Counted from the stretch's first letter, positions 32,308-43,219 are shown. The stretch is 64,000 bases of DNA from Endomychus coccineus (GCA_958510875.1 OY294067.1:274952742-275016741); one strand, 5' to 3'. Translations and numbers: made by a program. The notes: generated by a model not told the origin, from the letters alone.

Positions 32308-33277
32308 CAGTGGCGTAACTACCGCCGGTACAATTGTTTGACCGGGGGCCCCCAACCGAGGTTTTTTTTTGTTATGATATTATTTCACACTCTACGGTAC
32401 ATTGTAATTGTGTGACAAAAATATTTATTAATTATTTTAATAAAAGTTGGGTTTAAATATTTTACAAAGAGGCGTCAATGAGAGATCTTTGTCAGAATAT
32501 TTGACATTTTGGCCCCAATATTTCACAATTTTACCAAAGTCGAGGCTCCCAAATTGTGAAATTCATCATTTGTTTTTAAAAAGATTGACATAGAAATGTA
32601 TGGTATTGTGGTTTCGGAAAACTGTAGTTGTTTTCTCGCTTTCATTTCATGAAACGGGACCCTGTTGCGAAGGAATGCAAAAAATTTCGCGAAAAATATC
32701 ATGACGACGTAACTGATCAACTGTTCCATCAGATGTTTTCCTTGCGTAGTTGTCTGAAAGATCAAATTTCTGAGATACATTCAATCAGGGAAATGGCTTA
32801 CTTAATATTGATCGAGTATTTTACTCTTTAGACTGTTTTTGGCCATTCCAGTGACGGTTGCAACAGCAGAGCGCTCCTTTTCAAAATTGAAATGATAAAA
32901 ATTATCTGCGAAATCCGATGGGGCAACAGAGACTGGCGGACCTACGTGTAGATAGAGAGTAAGGTGACGAACTCGTTAAGAGGAAACCTGGATGCAATAA
33001 TCGAAAAGTTTGTCAAGGCGAAAGTTCGCAGTGCGAGATTTCAAACATTGTTACCAAGATATAAGCAAATAGATTACAGGTTGTGAGACTATGGATTGTA
33101 ATACTGATTGTAAGATTACAAGATGGATAGCGAGATCGAAATTAAACATAGATAACATAGAAAACACAGACAACATTCTCATGTGACTTTTTTGTTGCTA
33201 TTTTTGCTATTGAATTGTTGAAGAGCCCCCTACTATGTTGTTGCACTGGGGCCCCGTCAGAGTTGGTTACGCCACTG
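32308..33277 (+). mobile_element. hAT element, copy 2, with fossil transposase
   Basis: Ends CAGTGGCGTAACTACC and GGTTACGCCACTG, with perfect 8-bp duplication GAACAAAT (32300-32307, 33278-33285). Near 32840-32890 the plus strand reads AIPVTVATAERSFSKLK followed by a stop, the hAT dimerisation motif, and 32628-32831 gives FHFMKRDPVAKE in another frame. Same family as 25470-26339, opposite orientation. Confidence 0.85.
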
Positions 33278-33285
33278 GAACAAAT

Positions 33286-34038
33286 ATATCACCCGGTATC
33301 CTTTTTGTATAAAATCTGCTTAAATAATATGTAATATTGGTGAATCAGCAGGTGTAAGAAATTTAGAAGCTGAATTTTTAATGTGTCAACCATATTTTTT
33401 TTTATCTAAATCTCTTGTAACTGCGCTAATGATGGAGATAGGACCCTTTCTTTATATGAACTTTTTTGCTGATGAGCTGATGAGTTCCATCACCTGTTTC
33501 AGTTTGGCTGAAACAAACCGGAACATTCTGTAAATTCCATTCGCAAACTGGAGATGGATGAGAAAAGTACCAAGTGGAAGGGGACTACCGCGCCCTAAAA
33601 CCACTACTTTCCTACTTTCCTCACTTTCACCATAGACATATTTAAAACGAATATTTTCGCGGAATTCCGAAATTTCTTTTAGGCCGATTACAATACTTCC
33701 CTCACACTACGTTTAGTGATGTAAGTGAAAATGTAGGTTACTATCATATCGACGGTCAAAGTCAAGTGCACCCATGCAACTTGCGTCTCGGCGTCGCCCG
33801 ACCTCGCATCTATTGGAGAGGCGCGGCCTTGTTTGTAGTCGAAAATGAATGAATCATAAAAATCGCTGGGGTACGTTCACGTAAGGAGTTGAATCATATT
33901 TTTGAATAGTACGATGTACTTATAGATAAATGAATTCTTGAATTAGTAACTTGTTGCATTGACGAAACCACACGCTGATTCCAAATAGTCGAGTTATTGA
34001 CCGTAACATCCGGATTTTACTACAAAAATACCACTTAC
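33286..34038. other. no recognisable gene
   Basis: First part (to about 33360) continues the site into which the hAT inserted. The rest is unique-looking intron 1 sequence with a GC-richer patch near 33770-33850. No coding similarity seen. Confidence 0.35.
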
Positions 34039-34137
34039 CTCAGTCGCGTTATGTGATGTAACCATCCAGGAGTTGTCCACTTGCGTATGAATGAATGACG
34101 CAGATGATCCAATTAAACCAAAAATTACTACGAACAT
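34039..34137 (-). CDS. Methuselah-like GPCR, alternative first exon 1a
   Basis: ATG at 34137-34135; 33 codons ending HNATE at donor GTAAGTGG (from 34038), phase 0. MFVVIFGLIGSSASFIHTQ is a signal peptide; the mature part carries the glycosylation site NAT. Joined to exon 2 it gives NATE then ITLTIPKCCPEG, a natural start for a Methuselah ectodomain. A strong TATA box lies about 104 bases upstream. It could instead begin a neighbouring receptor gene, but no other exon 2 candidate was seen. Confidence 0.65.
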
Positions 34138-34240
34138 TTTTGTAATATTATTACTAACGTTGTTATCACTCAAATAAACAATCGAATATAATTCACTTTG
34201 CGTTTCGTTGGCAAGATTCTTTGACCCTGAGATAAATTAC

Positions 34241-34248
34241 TATTTATA
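34241..34248 (-). promoter_or_regulatory. TATA box for exon 1a
   Basis: GTATAAATAG on the minus strand is a consensus TATA box, about 104 bases before the exon 1a ATG. A start of transcription near 34215-34220 would give a 5' UTR of about 80 bases. Confidence 0.5.
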
Positions 34249-34249
34249 C

Positions 34250-34689
34250 CTTTATGTACATTGATTTTATAATCGACCACGACATTGATATTCGCATGTA
34301 TGCGAACAGGAAAGTACCAAACTACACAACCACTATTCATTAGGGAAATTCTACAATTGATAAATATTACACCGCACCAAAATCCTATTATTGAATAATC
34401 TTTCCACACCTACACATCCTCATGATCTAACTAACGAATGAATCTAGTTTATGTAATCAGATTTATCTAATCGCCAATTCTCAATTAGTTGTTCGCAGGC
34501 TGAATTCCGAACTATTTCGTGGTTTATTGGCATGCGGCGGTCGAGGCTAATAAAATTCTATACTTTTAGTAACAGTTCGATGTTCGCGGGTCACATCGGT
34601 CGGTTCGGAATCCTAGCGAACCTAACATTCTCTTTAGTAAGTACTGAAACACTGAAAATTCGGTTCCACTGATCATTTTTTTTGCTTAG
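34250..34689. other. upstream region of exon 1a; nothing else recognised
   Basis: Unique-looking sequence upstream of the TATA box on the minus strand. Probably contains proximal promoter, but no motif can be named with confidence. Confidence 0.3.
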
Positions 34690-35600
34690 AGGAGGGTAAA
34701 TCTTGCATGGACGCCTCGGGTGCCCTTGCTCCCGGATGTGCCGAATTCCTACCGACTAAAACCCCTCCTCCGTGAGGTTGGTTCTCCTTACAGATTTCGC
34801 TGTGGCATGAGAAATGCCACAGGTTGGCTCTGGTCCAATCAGTGGTTTTTCCGCCCCCCCTTTAGCGAGTGCGACGGCAGTTTCAGTCCCTTTTCGTTTG
34901 GTTTCCTGAGCCTCCCACACGAGTGTTACTCTATTGGGGTTCATTACTAGTGCCGTTAGATCTTTAACAGTAGCACACATTGTGAGGTGATTGTGTATGA
35001 CTCCAGTGCCTTAAGCACTGTCAGGTTGCTCAGTATGATTGTGATTTCTCATAGGCTCTCTCCCTCATAGTTCGAGTACATGTTGTGATTGCAAATATTT
35101 TTGCTTGGAATTCTGTCGCAAAAGTCCCTAGGTTCAAAGAAATTCCTTCCCCTTGGTCCGTTTTCTCGACTATTCCAGCACCCGTACTTTTTTTCGTCTT
35201 GGTGCATTCGGTAAGCCATATGGAATCCCCTGGTATCATATGAGGACTGCTCCCCAGCGTTCTCCAGCCCATTCAAGGTTTGAATCACGAAAGGCACGGA
35301 AGTGCTGTGAACCTTGATCCTGACGGATCACATCCCCAATGGCCCAGATGATCCAAGCAATCCGAGGATGCTTCGACCTTTTTGGTCGACCTTTTTATCG
35401 GCCAGATAAGATCGAAAGCTCCTCTTATGGCCCCTGCCTGAACGGCGAGGTGCAGTGGCTCCAACCCCAATAGCTTCTCCATCGCAGCCGTTGGGGTGGT
35501 CGACATTACACCTGTTATTTCTATACATGCTAGCCTCTGAACTCTGTTTAGTATCCTATCATCACAAATTGCATGCATCATGAAAGGAGCAATGCTTTTT
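34690..35600 (-). pseudogene. LINE RT C-terminus and RNase H relic (I-clade type)
   Basis: Minus strand. 35581-35285: ILNRVQRLACIEITGVMSTT and LLGLEPLHLAVQAGA, the end of an I/R1/LOA-type RT. Then ECTKTKKSTGAGIV (RNase H start; the usual TDG aspartate is altered to TEC), FATEFQAKIFAITTC, and at 34980-34756 VTLVWEAQETKRKGTETA and ALAKGGAEKPLIGPEPTCG. Frameshifts separate the parts. RNase H at the end of ORF2 marks the I group of LINEs. Confidence 0.75.
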
Positions 35601-35639
35601 TATTTTTCACAGTTGTCGCTATTAGTGTTGTTTTTGGGT

Positions 35640-36180
35640 CGTGCAGAAGGTACGAAATGTGCGATTTTCACATGAATTACATTGAAAGAGAAGGTTCACC
35701 CCGATTATTTGCATCTATCCATCGAAAGCTGTGAAGGGTCGTGAATTAGCAGTTATCAACGATCCCGATATTGAATATGCTCAGATATTTCCGGATAATG
35801 TCCCTACAGACAGGGTTGTTTCGAAATACACCAATGGAAAATGTATCTACCAAACGCAAATAATTTCACCGGCCACGCCTTCAGGTTAACATCGGAAACA
35901 ATTATGGTTAATTGAGGGATGACTCTGGATGAGCTTAAACGTCATGTATGTTGGAAATCCTCAGCAGTTGCCTCTGGTTATATTGAAAAGTCTACAGTGC
36001 ACAAAATAAAAGTTTCGAAGCTCATCGCTGGAGACTTTGAAGGAAGAAATAGTGCTGCGTCAACATCGTCAGTTAATGCTCAATGGACCGGATGTGACAT
36101 TAACGTCATCGTCATTTCATGTTATAGATATTCATAGGGCTAGTGAAAATGCAGATCAGAATGATACAAGTGATATCTAA
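35640..36180 (+). pseudogene. Crypton-like tyrosine recombinase relic
   Basis: One plus-strand frame gives NNFTGHAFRLTSETIMVN, a stop, then LDELKRHVCWKSSAVASGYI and EKSTVHK. H-x-x-R in GHAFR, H/W in KRHVCW and Y in GYIE are the catalytic pattern of tyrosine recombinases, and the LKRH.GWKSS.VA.GYIE string is characteristic of Crypton-type enzymes. Only the C-terminal part is readable. The gypsy element starts 80 bases downstream. The first catalytic arginine was not located. Confidence 0.65.
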
Positions 36181-36262
36181 ATATCAAACAATCACCATTG
36201 TACATTCAACATTTAATAGAAATAGTTATGCTTTTTATTTTTGATATAATTTGTATGTATAT

Positions 36263-37819
36263 TATAACGTGCCCTTGTCGCTTTTCGGTAAATTGCTTAC
36301 TGCGTAAGCTTCGAATCCTCGGGCGCCAGATTTTTCCCAAAGGTTTACTCCTTTTTGAGGACTTCTGCTAGGGTCCTCTCCACAAGGCTCGTCACTATGC
36401 TATCTAAAGATAGCCTTGTCCCTAGGGTAGCTACAGTGAAGTATAACCAGAGTCCAATGGGCAGAAAACAGTATCGAAATTGTAGGCTTTAATTACAATT
36501 GATACCTGGTTATAACTTAGCTCTTTAAAGATTGAGCAGAAATAATTTAATAAAACAAGGAATTCCAAATAATAAAATATATAATAAATATAACAAGTAC
36601 ACTTTCAGAATAATCAATATAAATGCAATTGAACGGTATTATTTCACAAAATTACACCCAGACGGAAAATGTAATGAAGCTCAAACGGTAAATGAAAACT
36701 CTTTCAAGATATCAACTCTACGATAAGTTCGTTCACTAAATTCCATTCTGCGGTACGGAATCGGTTGACAAATGATTCAGGAATGATCAATTTGCGGAAA
36801 AGTACGAATCAAACAGGTCTCAGCGTAATGAGCGGTATGCGGTAAATATTCAGATAGCCATATTACTTGAAATGTTGTTAAAACGCACTACGATATATCA
36901 AACGGTTTAAATACGGTCGGTTCGGATTCGGAAGATATATCGTAATGCCAGGATATAAAATATTAAGCCATTTACCTTATACAAAATTTCACTTAAACGG
37001 AACACTATTGTTAATTCACTTTTTCAAATCTGACTTGAACTCGGATAATAATTATTTCACTTTGATTCTAATATGATAATCACACTTTAACGGTACGGCT
37101 TGAAAATCGAAATCACAAAAGAGCTATTACACTGATTGAAAATCAAAAACACAAGAGATACTGTACGGCTCGAAATTCAAAAACACAAGAGATACTGTAC
37201 GGCTCGAAATTTAAAAACACAAGAGCTACTTCACTGATCAAAATCGAAATCACAAAAGAGAGAGTAACTGCACTGATCGAAATTCAAAAACACAAGAGAG
37301 CGATCTGTTGTCTGTCACGGCTTTTATATGTTTTTCGAGGTTCTGGACAGGTCTGCTCCACCAAATCCTTATTTTTGTGCCAATAGTTTTTACTTATGCC
37401 CCGAACAATGGTTAAAAGTGACGCTACTTTTTAGATCTAAAATTCGCGCTCATGATATCACACCAGTTCCTCCCAGCGGAGTAAACAAGTGTTATCGGAG
37501 TTTTTTAGGTTGTTCGCCCTTTTTATACATAAGGCTGCACAAAGTTTGGTGTCTTAACTGGCCAGCCCCTGTTTTTGCAACATGTTTTTATCGGAATGAA
37601 ATACAATTTTGAACGGGCGTGAATTAGATTCATCTATTTGAATAATTATTCTTATTTGAAATTACGGAGATTTAGAAAAGTGGCAATCACGGAATACACA
37701 TTCGGAATTCATTCATATCTATTGAAATAATGAACTGTTCAAACTGAAATTACATGTAACATCCGTATTTATTGCCTGATCTGAATTAAACAATCTTTCG
37801 AAATTTAAGCTTCGTTACA
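36263..37819 (-). repeat. 3' LTR of the gypsy element
   Basis: In element orientation begins TGTAACGAAGC and ends CCCTTGTC-complement followed by CGTTATA; 1,557 bp. Internally (37090-37310) it holds about five imperfect repeats of a 34-base unit built on AAATTCAAAAACACAAGAG and CTGTACGGCTCG. ORFs here (36532-36726, 37328-37612) are duplicated in the other LTR and look non-coding. Confidence 0.93.
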
Positions 37820-37832
37820 TCCCCCCCCCCTA
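37820..37832 (-). other. polypurine tract
   Basis: AGGGGGGGGGGA directly before the 3' LTR in element orientation; the plus-strand DNA primer site used by LTR elements. Confidence 0.85.
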
Positions 37833-38120
37833 AGTTCGGTTAAAAATGAAAGAATCTGATTCTTTCATTTTTCAATTCTCATTCGAGAATTCATACGAAA
37901 AAAAAAATCTAATACAAAGGTAAGATACCCTAACCTGACGTTAAAACTTGAATTTCCTTCGTCGGGAACATCGCGGAATAGCAATATCTTACTTGGAACA
38001 TAAAATGAAAATTCTGCTGCGAAACGGAGGACGGCACTTCTTCTTCGGAATGGAAACTTCTTCTGCTTCGGAAAACAAAACTTCTTCTTTAAAACGGAAA
38101 AACTTAAAACTTCTGCTTCT
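37833..38120 (-). other. untranslated region with CTTCTTCGGAA-type repeats
   Basis: Between the downstream ORF and the polypurine tract. Contains a perfect short palindrome around 37845-37875 (AATGAAAGAATC and its complement) and an irregular array of CTTCTTCGGAA..GGAAA motifs (38030-38215). Confidence 0.6.
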
Positions 38121-38378
38121 TCAGAACGGAAAACTCAAAACGTCTTCGGAATGGAACATTTCTTCTTCGGAAACTTGAGGATGTCTTCTTCTTTGGAACG
38201 GAAACTTCTTCTCATTTTGTTGACATGGGCACGTTCGGCAGCGTACGCACCGCGGTCTCGGTGGTACTACAAAGGATGGACGCGCTGTCTGGTTGCACCT
38301 TTCTCTTCGGTGTCCTGGATCTCCACATAGCTCACATGGTTGTTTTCGGTTGAACCTCCATATTTTGCAGTGCTTCAT
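38121..38378 (-). CDS. small ORF with CCHC zinc knuckle downstream of integrase
   Basis: 85 codons from ATG at 38378. PCELCGDPGHRRERCNQ (about residues 19-35) is a perfect C-x2-C-x4-H-x4-C nucleic-acid-binding knuckle, followed by a Cys/Arg-rich stretch RCVRCRTCPC. Such knuckles normally sit at the Gag C-terminus, but the Gag here has none. A short acidic ORF (38418-38332, MSYEPSDFIEIVLDEAL) overlaps in another frame, so the two may be halves of one frameshifted or spliced protein. The function as nucleocapsid is inferred. Confidence 0.6.
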   Translation of the reverse strand: MKHCKIWRFNRKQPCELCGDPGHRRERCNQTARPSFVVPPRPRCVRCRTCPCQQNEKKFPFQRRRHPQVSEEEMFHSEDVLSFPF

Positions 38379-38514
38379 CTAGCACTATCTCAATGAAATC
38401 GGACGGTTCGTACGACATATTATCACCTGTGAACATTGAATCATAATAATAAGTAATTGTACTACTTGATACTTTGTCCAACGGTATCTATATTTTTCGG
38501 TACCTCAATTCATG

Positions 38515-41500
38515 TCAACTTTCCGGAATGCCAGGAACATTATACGGCTTCAGATCTTTGACATGGACTCGTTTCACTTGCTTGCCATCTTCGCCTTTCA
38601 GGTCGTAAATGACCGGAGAAATTACTTTGATTACCGTAAACGGACCGGTATATTTTGGGGCCAATTTAGCGGCAAAATGTCGAACACTTGAAGACAGATG
38701 ATGTTTTACCTTCATTACTTTATCACCCACGTGACAACGCCAATCTCTACGACATAGATTGTAATAACGGCTTTGATGGGCAAAAGCACGGGATAACTGG
38801 ATACGCACCAGTTGGAAAGTTACGCGTAATTTCTCTAACCTAGTTCGGTGTTCTGAAATCTGTCCACGATTCGGATCAGTAGGAATATTTTCCTCGGTCT
38901 CCACCGGAGCGGTAAAAGAACGGACTATCGAATTTGGAACTTCAAGTTCTCGGCCAAAATTTAAAAAGGCAGGTGAGAATCCGGTGGATTCATGTGGGGC
39001 AGAATTTAGGGCAAATAGAAAATCGGGCAGAAACTTATCCCATTTTCTGTGGTCTCCATTGCAAAATTGTGCAATCATGGTCTTTAAGGTACGGTTTGTT
39101 CTCTCCACGGGATTGCATTGTGGAGTATATGTAGGAGTGAGGCGGTGCTTAATTCCAAACTCCTTCAGGAGTGTCTTGAAAACTTTACTTTCGTACTGCG
39201 TCCCATTGTCGCTGATAACGGTTTCCGGACAACCAAAACGAGTTATGATCTCTTCGTAGAAGGCTTGAGTTACCGCCTGCGCGGTAGCTTTTCTCAACGG
39301 CTTACACTGTACCCACTTCGTAAAACGGTCCTGCATGACAAGAATAAAATTGTTTCCCTTGGCGTATCTTGGTAACGGTCCTACCAAGTCAGTGCTCACA
39401 CATTTCCAAGGAAACTGATTCACTGTCGGCTGCATAAATCCAGGCTTCTGCTGTTGAGACACTTTGAAAGCTTGGCACTGCGTACATCCACGCACGTCCT
39501 TCGCTATATCGCGGAACATCCCCGGCCAATAATACTTGTGGGATATTCGCGCAATCGTCTTGGCAATACCTAAATGTCCTGCAGTCAGAATGTCATGGTT
39601 TTCTTTCAGAACGTTCAACGGGAGCGGTTTCGGAACACAAAGCTTCCACGGATCTCTCATTTCCGGTTCGGACAAGTCATTAGAGTCCCAGAAGTGGCGG
39701 TACAACCGATTATCTTTCACACAATAATCCGGATACGCTTCTGGACTCTTCTCAACTTCGGCTTTCTTTGAATTGTACCAGTTACAATTCACGGGGTCAT
39801 TCAGTACGAATAACTCTTGATTGTCATCCATTCCTTCCTTGTTCGGCAATGGATCACGTGACAGGGCATCAGCCACTCGATTTAACACTCCTTTACGATA
39901 TTTTATCTCAAAATCGTACTGCTGTAGGAAAATGCTCTACCGAGCCAATCTCCCACTCGGACTCTTTATTGAGTGCAGCCATTTCAATGACTGGTGGTCA
40001 CTCAATACGGTAAATCTGTATCCCTCTAAGTATGGTCTCATTTTATCAATGCCCCACACGATAGCCAAACACTCCTTCTCGGTAACAGAGTAATTCTTCT
40101 CGGCGGCTGTTAATGTTCGGCTAGCGTAGGCAATGATTCGGTCGGCTCCCTCAATATTCTGTGTCAATGCCGCAGCAATTCCCACATCCGAAGCATCGGT
40201 TTGTAAAATAAACGGCCTGTTGAAATCTGGACAAGCCAACACAGGGGCACTGGTCAACATCTCTTTCAATTTGTTGAACGCGACTTGTTGCTCCTCTCCC
40301 CAACTCCAACGTCGATGTTTCCTTAATAAGGCGGTCAACGGACTGATAATTTTCGAAAACGACGGTATGAAACGGCGGTACCACGAAGCTATTCCTAAGA
40401 AACGCCGGAGTGCCCTCACTGTAGACGGGCTTGGAATCTGCTGGATAGCTTCGATTTTCTCAGGGTCGGTATGAATATCCTCGGCGGTGACTACATGGCC
40501 TAAATACTTTATCGACGTGCGGCAGAACTGGCATTTTTCAGGGTTCATTTTCAGATTAGCTTTCCTTAATCAGCGGAAAACCTCTCTCAAATTCGTGAGA
40601 TGTTCCTCGAACGTCTCTCCCAGAACAATTATGTCGTCCAAGTAAGGAAAGGCGTGTGGATCCATATCCGGTCCGATGATGGTATCCATCAGCCTCTGAA
40701 ACGTTGCCGGTGCGGAATGTAAACCAAAGGCCATTACCTTAAATTGGAATAAGCCACGGCCTGGTACAGTAAATACTGTTATGGGTTTACTTTCCGGTGT
40801 CAGCGGTATTTGCCAATACCCTTGCTTCAGGTCAATGCTAGTAATATACCTAGCCCGTCGTAGTTTGTCCAAGATGGCACTTATGTAAGGCAGTGGATAT
40901 GCATCTTTCACGGAGACTTTGTTTATCACCCGGAAATCAATGCAAAATCTCGGTTTTCCATCTTTCTTCTTCACCACCACAACGGGTGAACTCCACGGAC
41001 TACTTGACGGCTCGATGACTTCCTCTGCTAGCATTCGATCAACTTCCTCATTGATGATTGCTTGCATCCTCGGATTCTGCGGTCGGTAACGCTGCTTTAT
41101 CGGATCGGTCTTTGTCAATTTTATTTCGTGTTGAACCAGCGGCGTGGTTCCTTGAATTCCTTCAAAATATTTCATTTCTGTTTTCAGAAATCGGTTCAGT
41201 CTATCCTGTTCAGTTTCCGACAATGTTGCTAGTTGTGTCTCCACTTCATCACAGAAGCGCACACGTTTGACTGCCTTCGGTCCGGAACTAGCTTCATTGG
41301 AAACTTTTTCACAATCTGTCGCAATCAAATTGTCTTTATAATACACCCCAGCGGAGGGTAGATGTATTTTAAACAAACCGGAGCTCAAAATCTCCATTCC
41401 TATTATCATATCCGATAATAACGACGGTAAATGCACAAATTCTGCTTCAATCTCACCACATCCAAAATGCAATGAGATTCGGTATGCGGTAGTACTAGGA

Positions 41501-41916
41501 ACCAAACTACCATTGGCCATCCTAGTGCCTACGGCCTTAAGGGGAACTGGTTTTAACCCGGAATCCTTACATAACCTAACAACTGCGTCATTGATGAAAG
41601 AACGGGTGGCTCCGGTGTCCACGAGAGCCGAAAAAAGTTTACCTAATACCCGGACTTTTATAAATGGTCGGTTTTCACCTAAAGTTTGAGCAGCGGTATT
41701 CTTAAAAATAATTCTCTCATCACACGGCGCTAGAACACTCTCATTTTTCACTCTACTGTCTTTCGTCCCTATAGCGGTCTCTACTTTAACTTTACTTTTA
41801 CACTTATTCGGTAATTTCGGTTTATTATCGGTATTGCAATTTACGTTATTTTCAACGACGGTGAGTTTACACTTTGTATTATTAACGGCTGAGTCCTTAT
41901 TCGCGGTGTGGTTCAT
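38515..41916 (-). pseudogene. pol: gypsy pol (protease, RT, RNase H, integrase) with two stops
   Basis: One frame of 1,134 codons with a TGA at 40572-40570 and a TAG at 39939-39937. Protease: LVDTGATRSFI (about residue 97). RT: FCIDFRVINKV, SIDLKQGYWQIPL, active site YLDDIIV just before the TGA. RNase H: LQTDASDVGIAAAL and SDHQSLKWL before the TAG. Integrase (39888-38515): HHCC finger with AGHLG and CTQC, then the catalytic D in STDLVG, D in VISDNGTQY and E in NPVERTNRT, all present; the tail has VGDKVM and GPFTVIKV. The start ATG lies 1 base after the gag stop, in the +1 frame; that frame is open for only 8 codons upstream. Confidence 0.92.
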
Positions 41917-41917
41917 A

Positions 41918-43219
41918 TCAGTGGTGCAGTGAGCGGCTTAGACTGGGAATTTGTGCCTTCACTGACACTGGATAAATCCTCTTCTGCATGAGTTTCTGCT
42001 CAGCCTGCAGATTCTCATATTCTTTTGCTAGTAGCATTAACGACGGCACGTCGTTAAAAGTCCCTTGTCGAATAAATTGCCTATATTCCGGCAATAAATT
42101 TCGGTGCAACCAGAACAATTCCCGTTCTGTGGTCATTGCACCATGTCTCCTGATAAGTGTTTGCATATCCACAACATATGCAGCGGCGCTCTCATTCATG
42201 CGTTGATGCCTGCGGCTGATCTGTACTTCCAGATCAATGTGGTAATTGGCATCCATGAAAAATAAGGTGAAGTCTCTTTGGAAATCGGCAAATGTAGCCC
42301 AGCGGCTACGATTATTCCGATACCACAATAGTGCGGTGCCATCCAAAACTTCTGGTAACGATAACAATAATGAATCCTTCGGTGTATTTAGCTGCATAGC
42401 TATCTCATCTAGGCGTTCCAGGAACGTAGCGGGATCTGACGTTCCATTGAATTGAATTCTGTATTGATTCAAACGCGGAGCACTACCCGGAGCTGAATAA
42501 CTATATCCAGGCACATGCTGAACATGACTGAACGGAATATTGGACCCTTGCGGAATAACAGTAACCGGAACATATTGGGCAGGTGCTTGCGGAACAAATG
42601 GTACCTGCGGAACCTTAGGGGCTTGTGGAACAAATGGTAACTGTGGAACCATCGGTAATTGCGGAACGGTCGGTCCTTGCATCCACGCCGGTGTCACATC
42701 TGACGACGTGATCCTATAAATCGGAGGGTTCATAGGATTCGGCGGGGAAGAATAGATCGGCGTTTGAATCGGTGGTGCCGTCATTACCACAGTGTTCGTG
42801 TACGTTACTGTATTCGTAGTGGACGTAGTTGACCAATACGACGGCTGTATCCTCGGTGTGCTCCTTATTGCCGGTCTTGATTGAACCCCCGAAGGACTAA
42901 ACGTTGGTGTTGTGTTTAGTGCTACTTCGGTTGTCAAAGCCTTGGTTAGCGTTGCCATGGTACTGGCAATCTTTTCCAACATTCCACGCGGAGGGCGTAT
43001 TATTCCTTTACGGACCCCCTTTACGCACCTACGGCGTAAGTCTTCGGCGGATCCATTATGGTCAATATCATGATTGGCCAGCACTTCCTGAAGTTGTGCT
43101 TTCTTCAGTAAGTAAATCCAGTTGACTTTCGATTCAACTTCCGTAGTCTCAGTCTGGCTATCCTCGCTATTAGAGCAGAATTGCGCCATTTCGTCAAAAT
43201 GTGCTGCCATTTCCTCCAT
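41918..43219 (-). CDS. gag: gypsy gag, 433 aa, no zinc knuckle
   Basis: Intact ORF. The N-terminus holds a SAP-like helix pair (LQEVLANHDIDHNGSAEDLR, about residues 43-62). The middle is Ser/Thr/Pro-rich with PQ repeats (VPQLPMVPQLPFVPQAPKVP). The second half is a retrotransposon capsid fold: FLERLDEIAMQL, ALLWYRNNRSRW, FADFQRDFTLFF and LLPEYRQFI. It ends at SLSRSLHH without a CCHC box. It overlaps the pol frame by about 21 bases; frameshifting or re-initiation at TGATATG could express pol. Confidence 0.9.
   Translation of the reverse strand: MEEMAAHFDEMAQFCSNSEDSQTETTEVESKVNWIYLLKKAQLQEVLANHDIDHNGSAEDLRRRCVKGVRKGIIRPPRGMLEKIASTMATLTKALTTEVALNTTPTFSPSGVQSRPAIRSTPRIQPSYWSTTSTTNTVTYTNTVVMTAPPIQTPIYSSPPNPMNPPIYRITSSDVTPAWMQGPTVPQLPMVPQLPFVPQAPKVPQVPFVPQAPAQYVPVTVIPQGSNIPFSHVQHVPGYSYSAPGSAPRLNQYRIQFNGTSDPATFLERLDEIAMQLNTPKDSLLLSLPEVLDGTALLWYRNNRSRWATFADFQRDFTLFFMDANYHIDLEVQISRRHQRMNESAAAYVVDMQTLIRRHGAMTTERELFWLHRNLLPEYRQFIRQGTFNDVPSLMLLAKEYENLQAEQKLMQKRIYPVSVKAQIPSLSRSLHH

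Noticed and set aside
36286..36330. tRNA-like string (GCTTCGAATCCTCGGGCGCCA) in the LTR, suggesting a tRNA gene or primer-binding site
   Set aside because: Spacing from the T-loop-like TTCGAAT to CCA is too short for a tRNA, and the string lies inside both LTRs. A better primer-binding site candidate sits just after the 5' LTR.
36532..36726. ORFs repeated at 36532 and 44284, and at 37328 and 45080
   Set aside because: They are identical because they lie in the two LTRs; no domain is visible.
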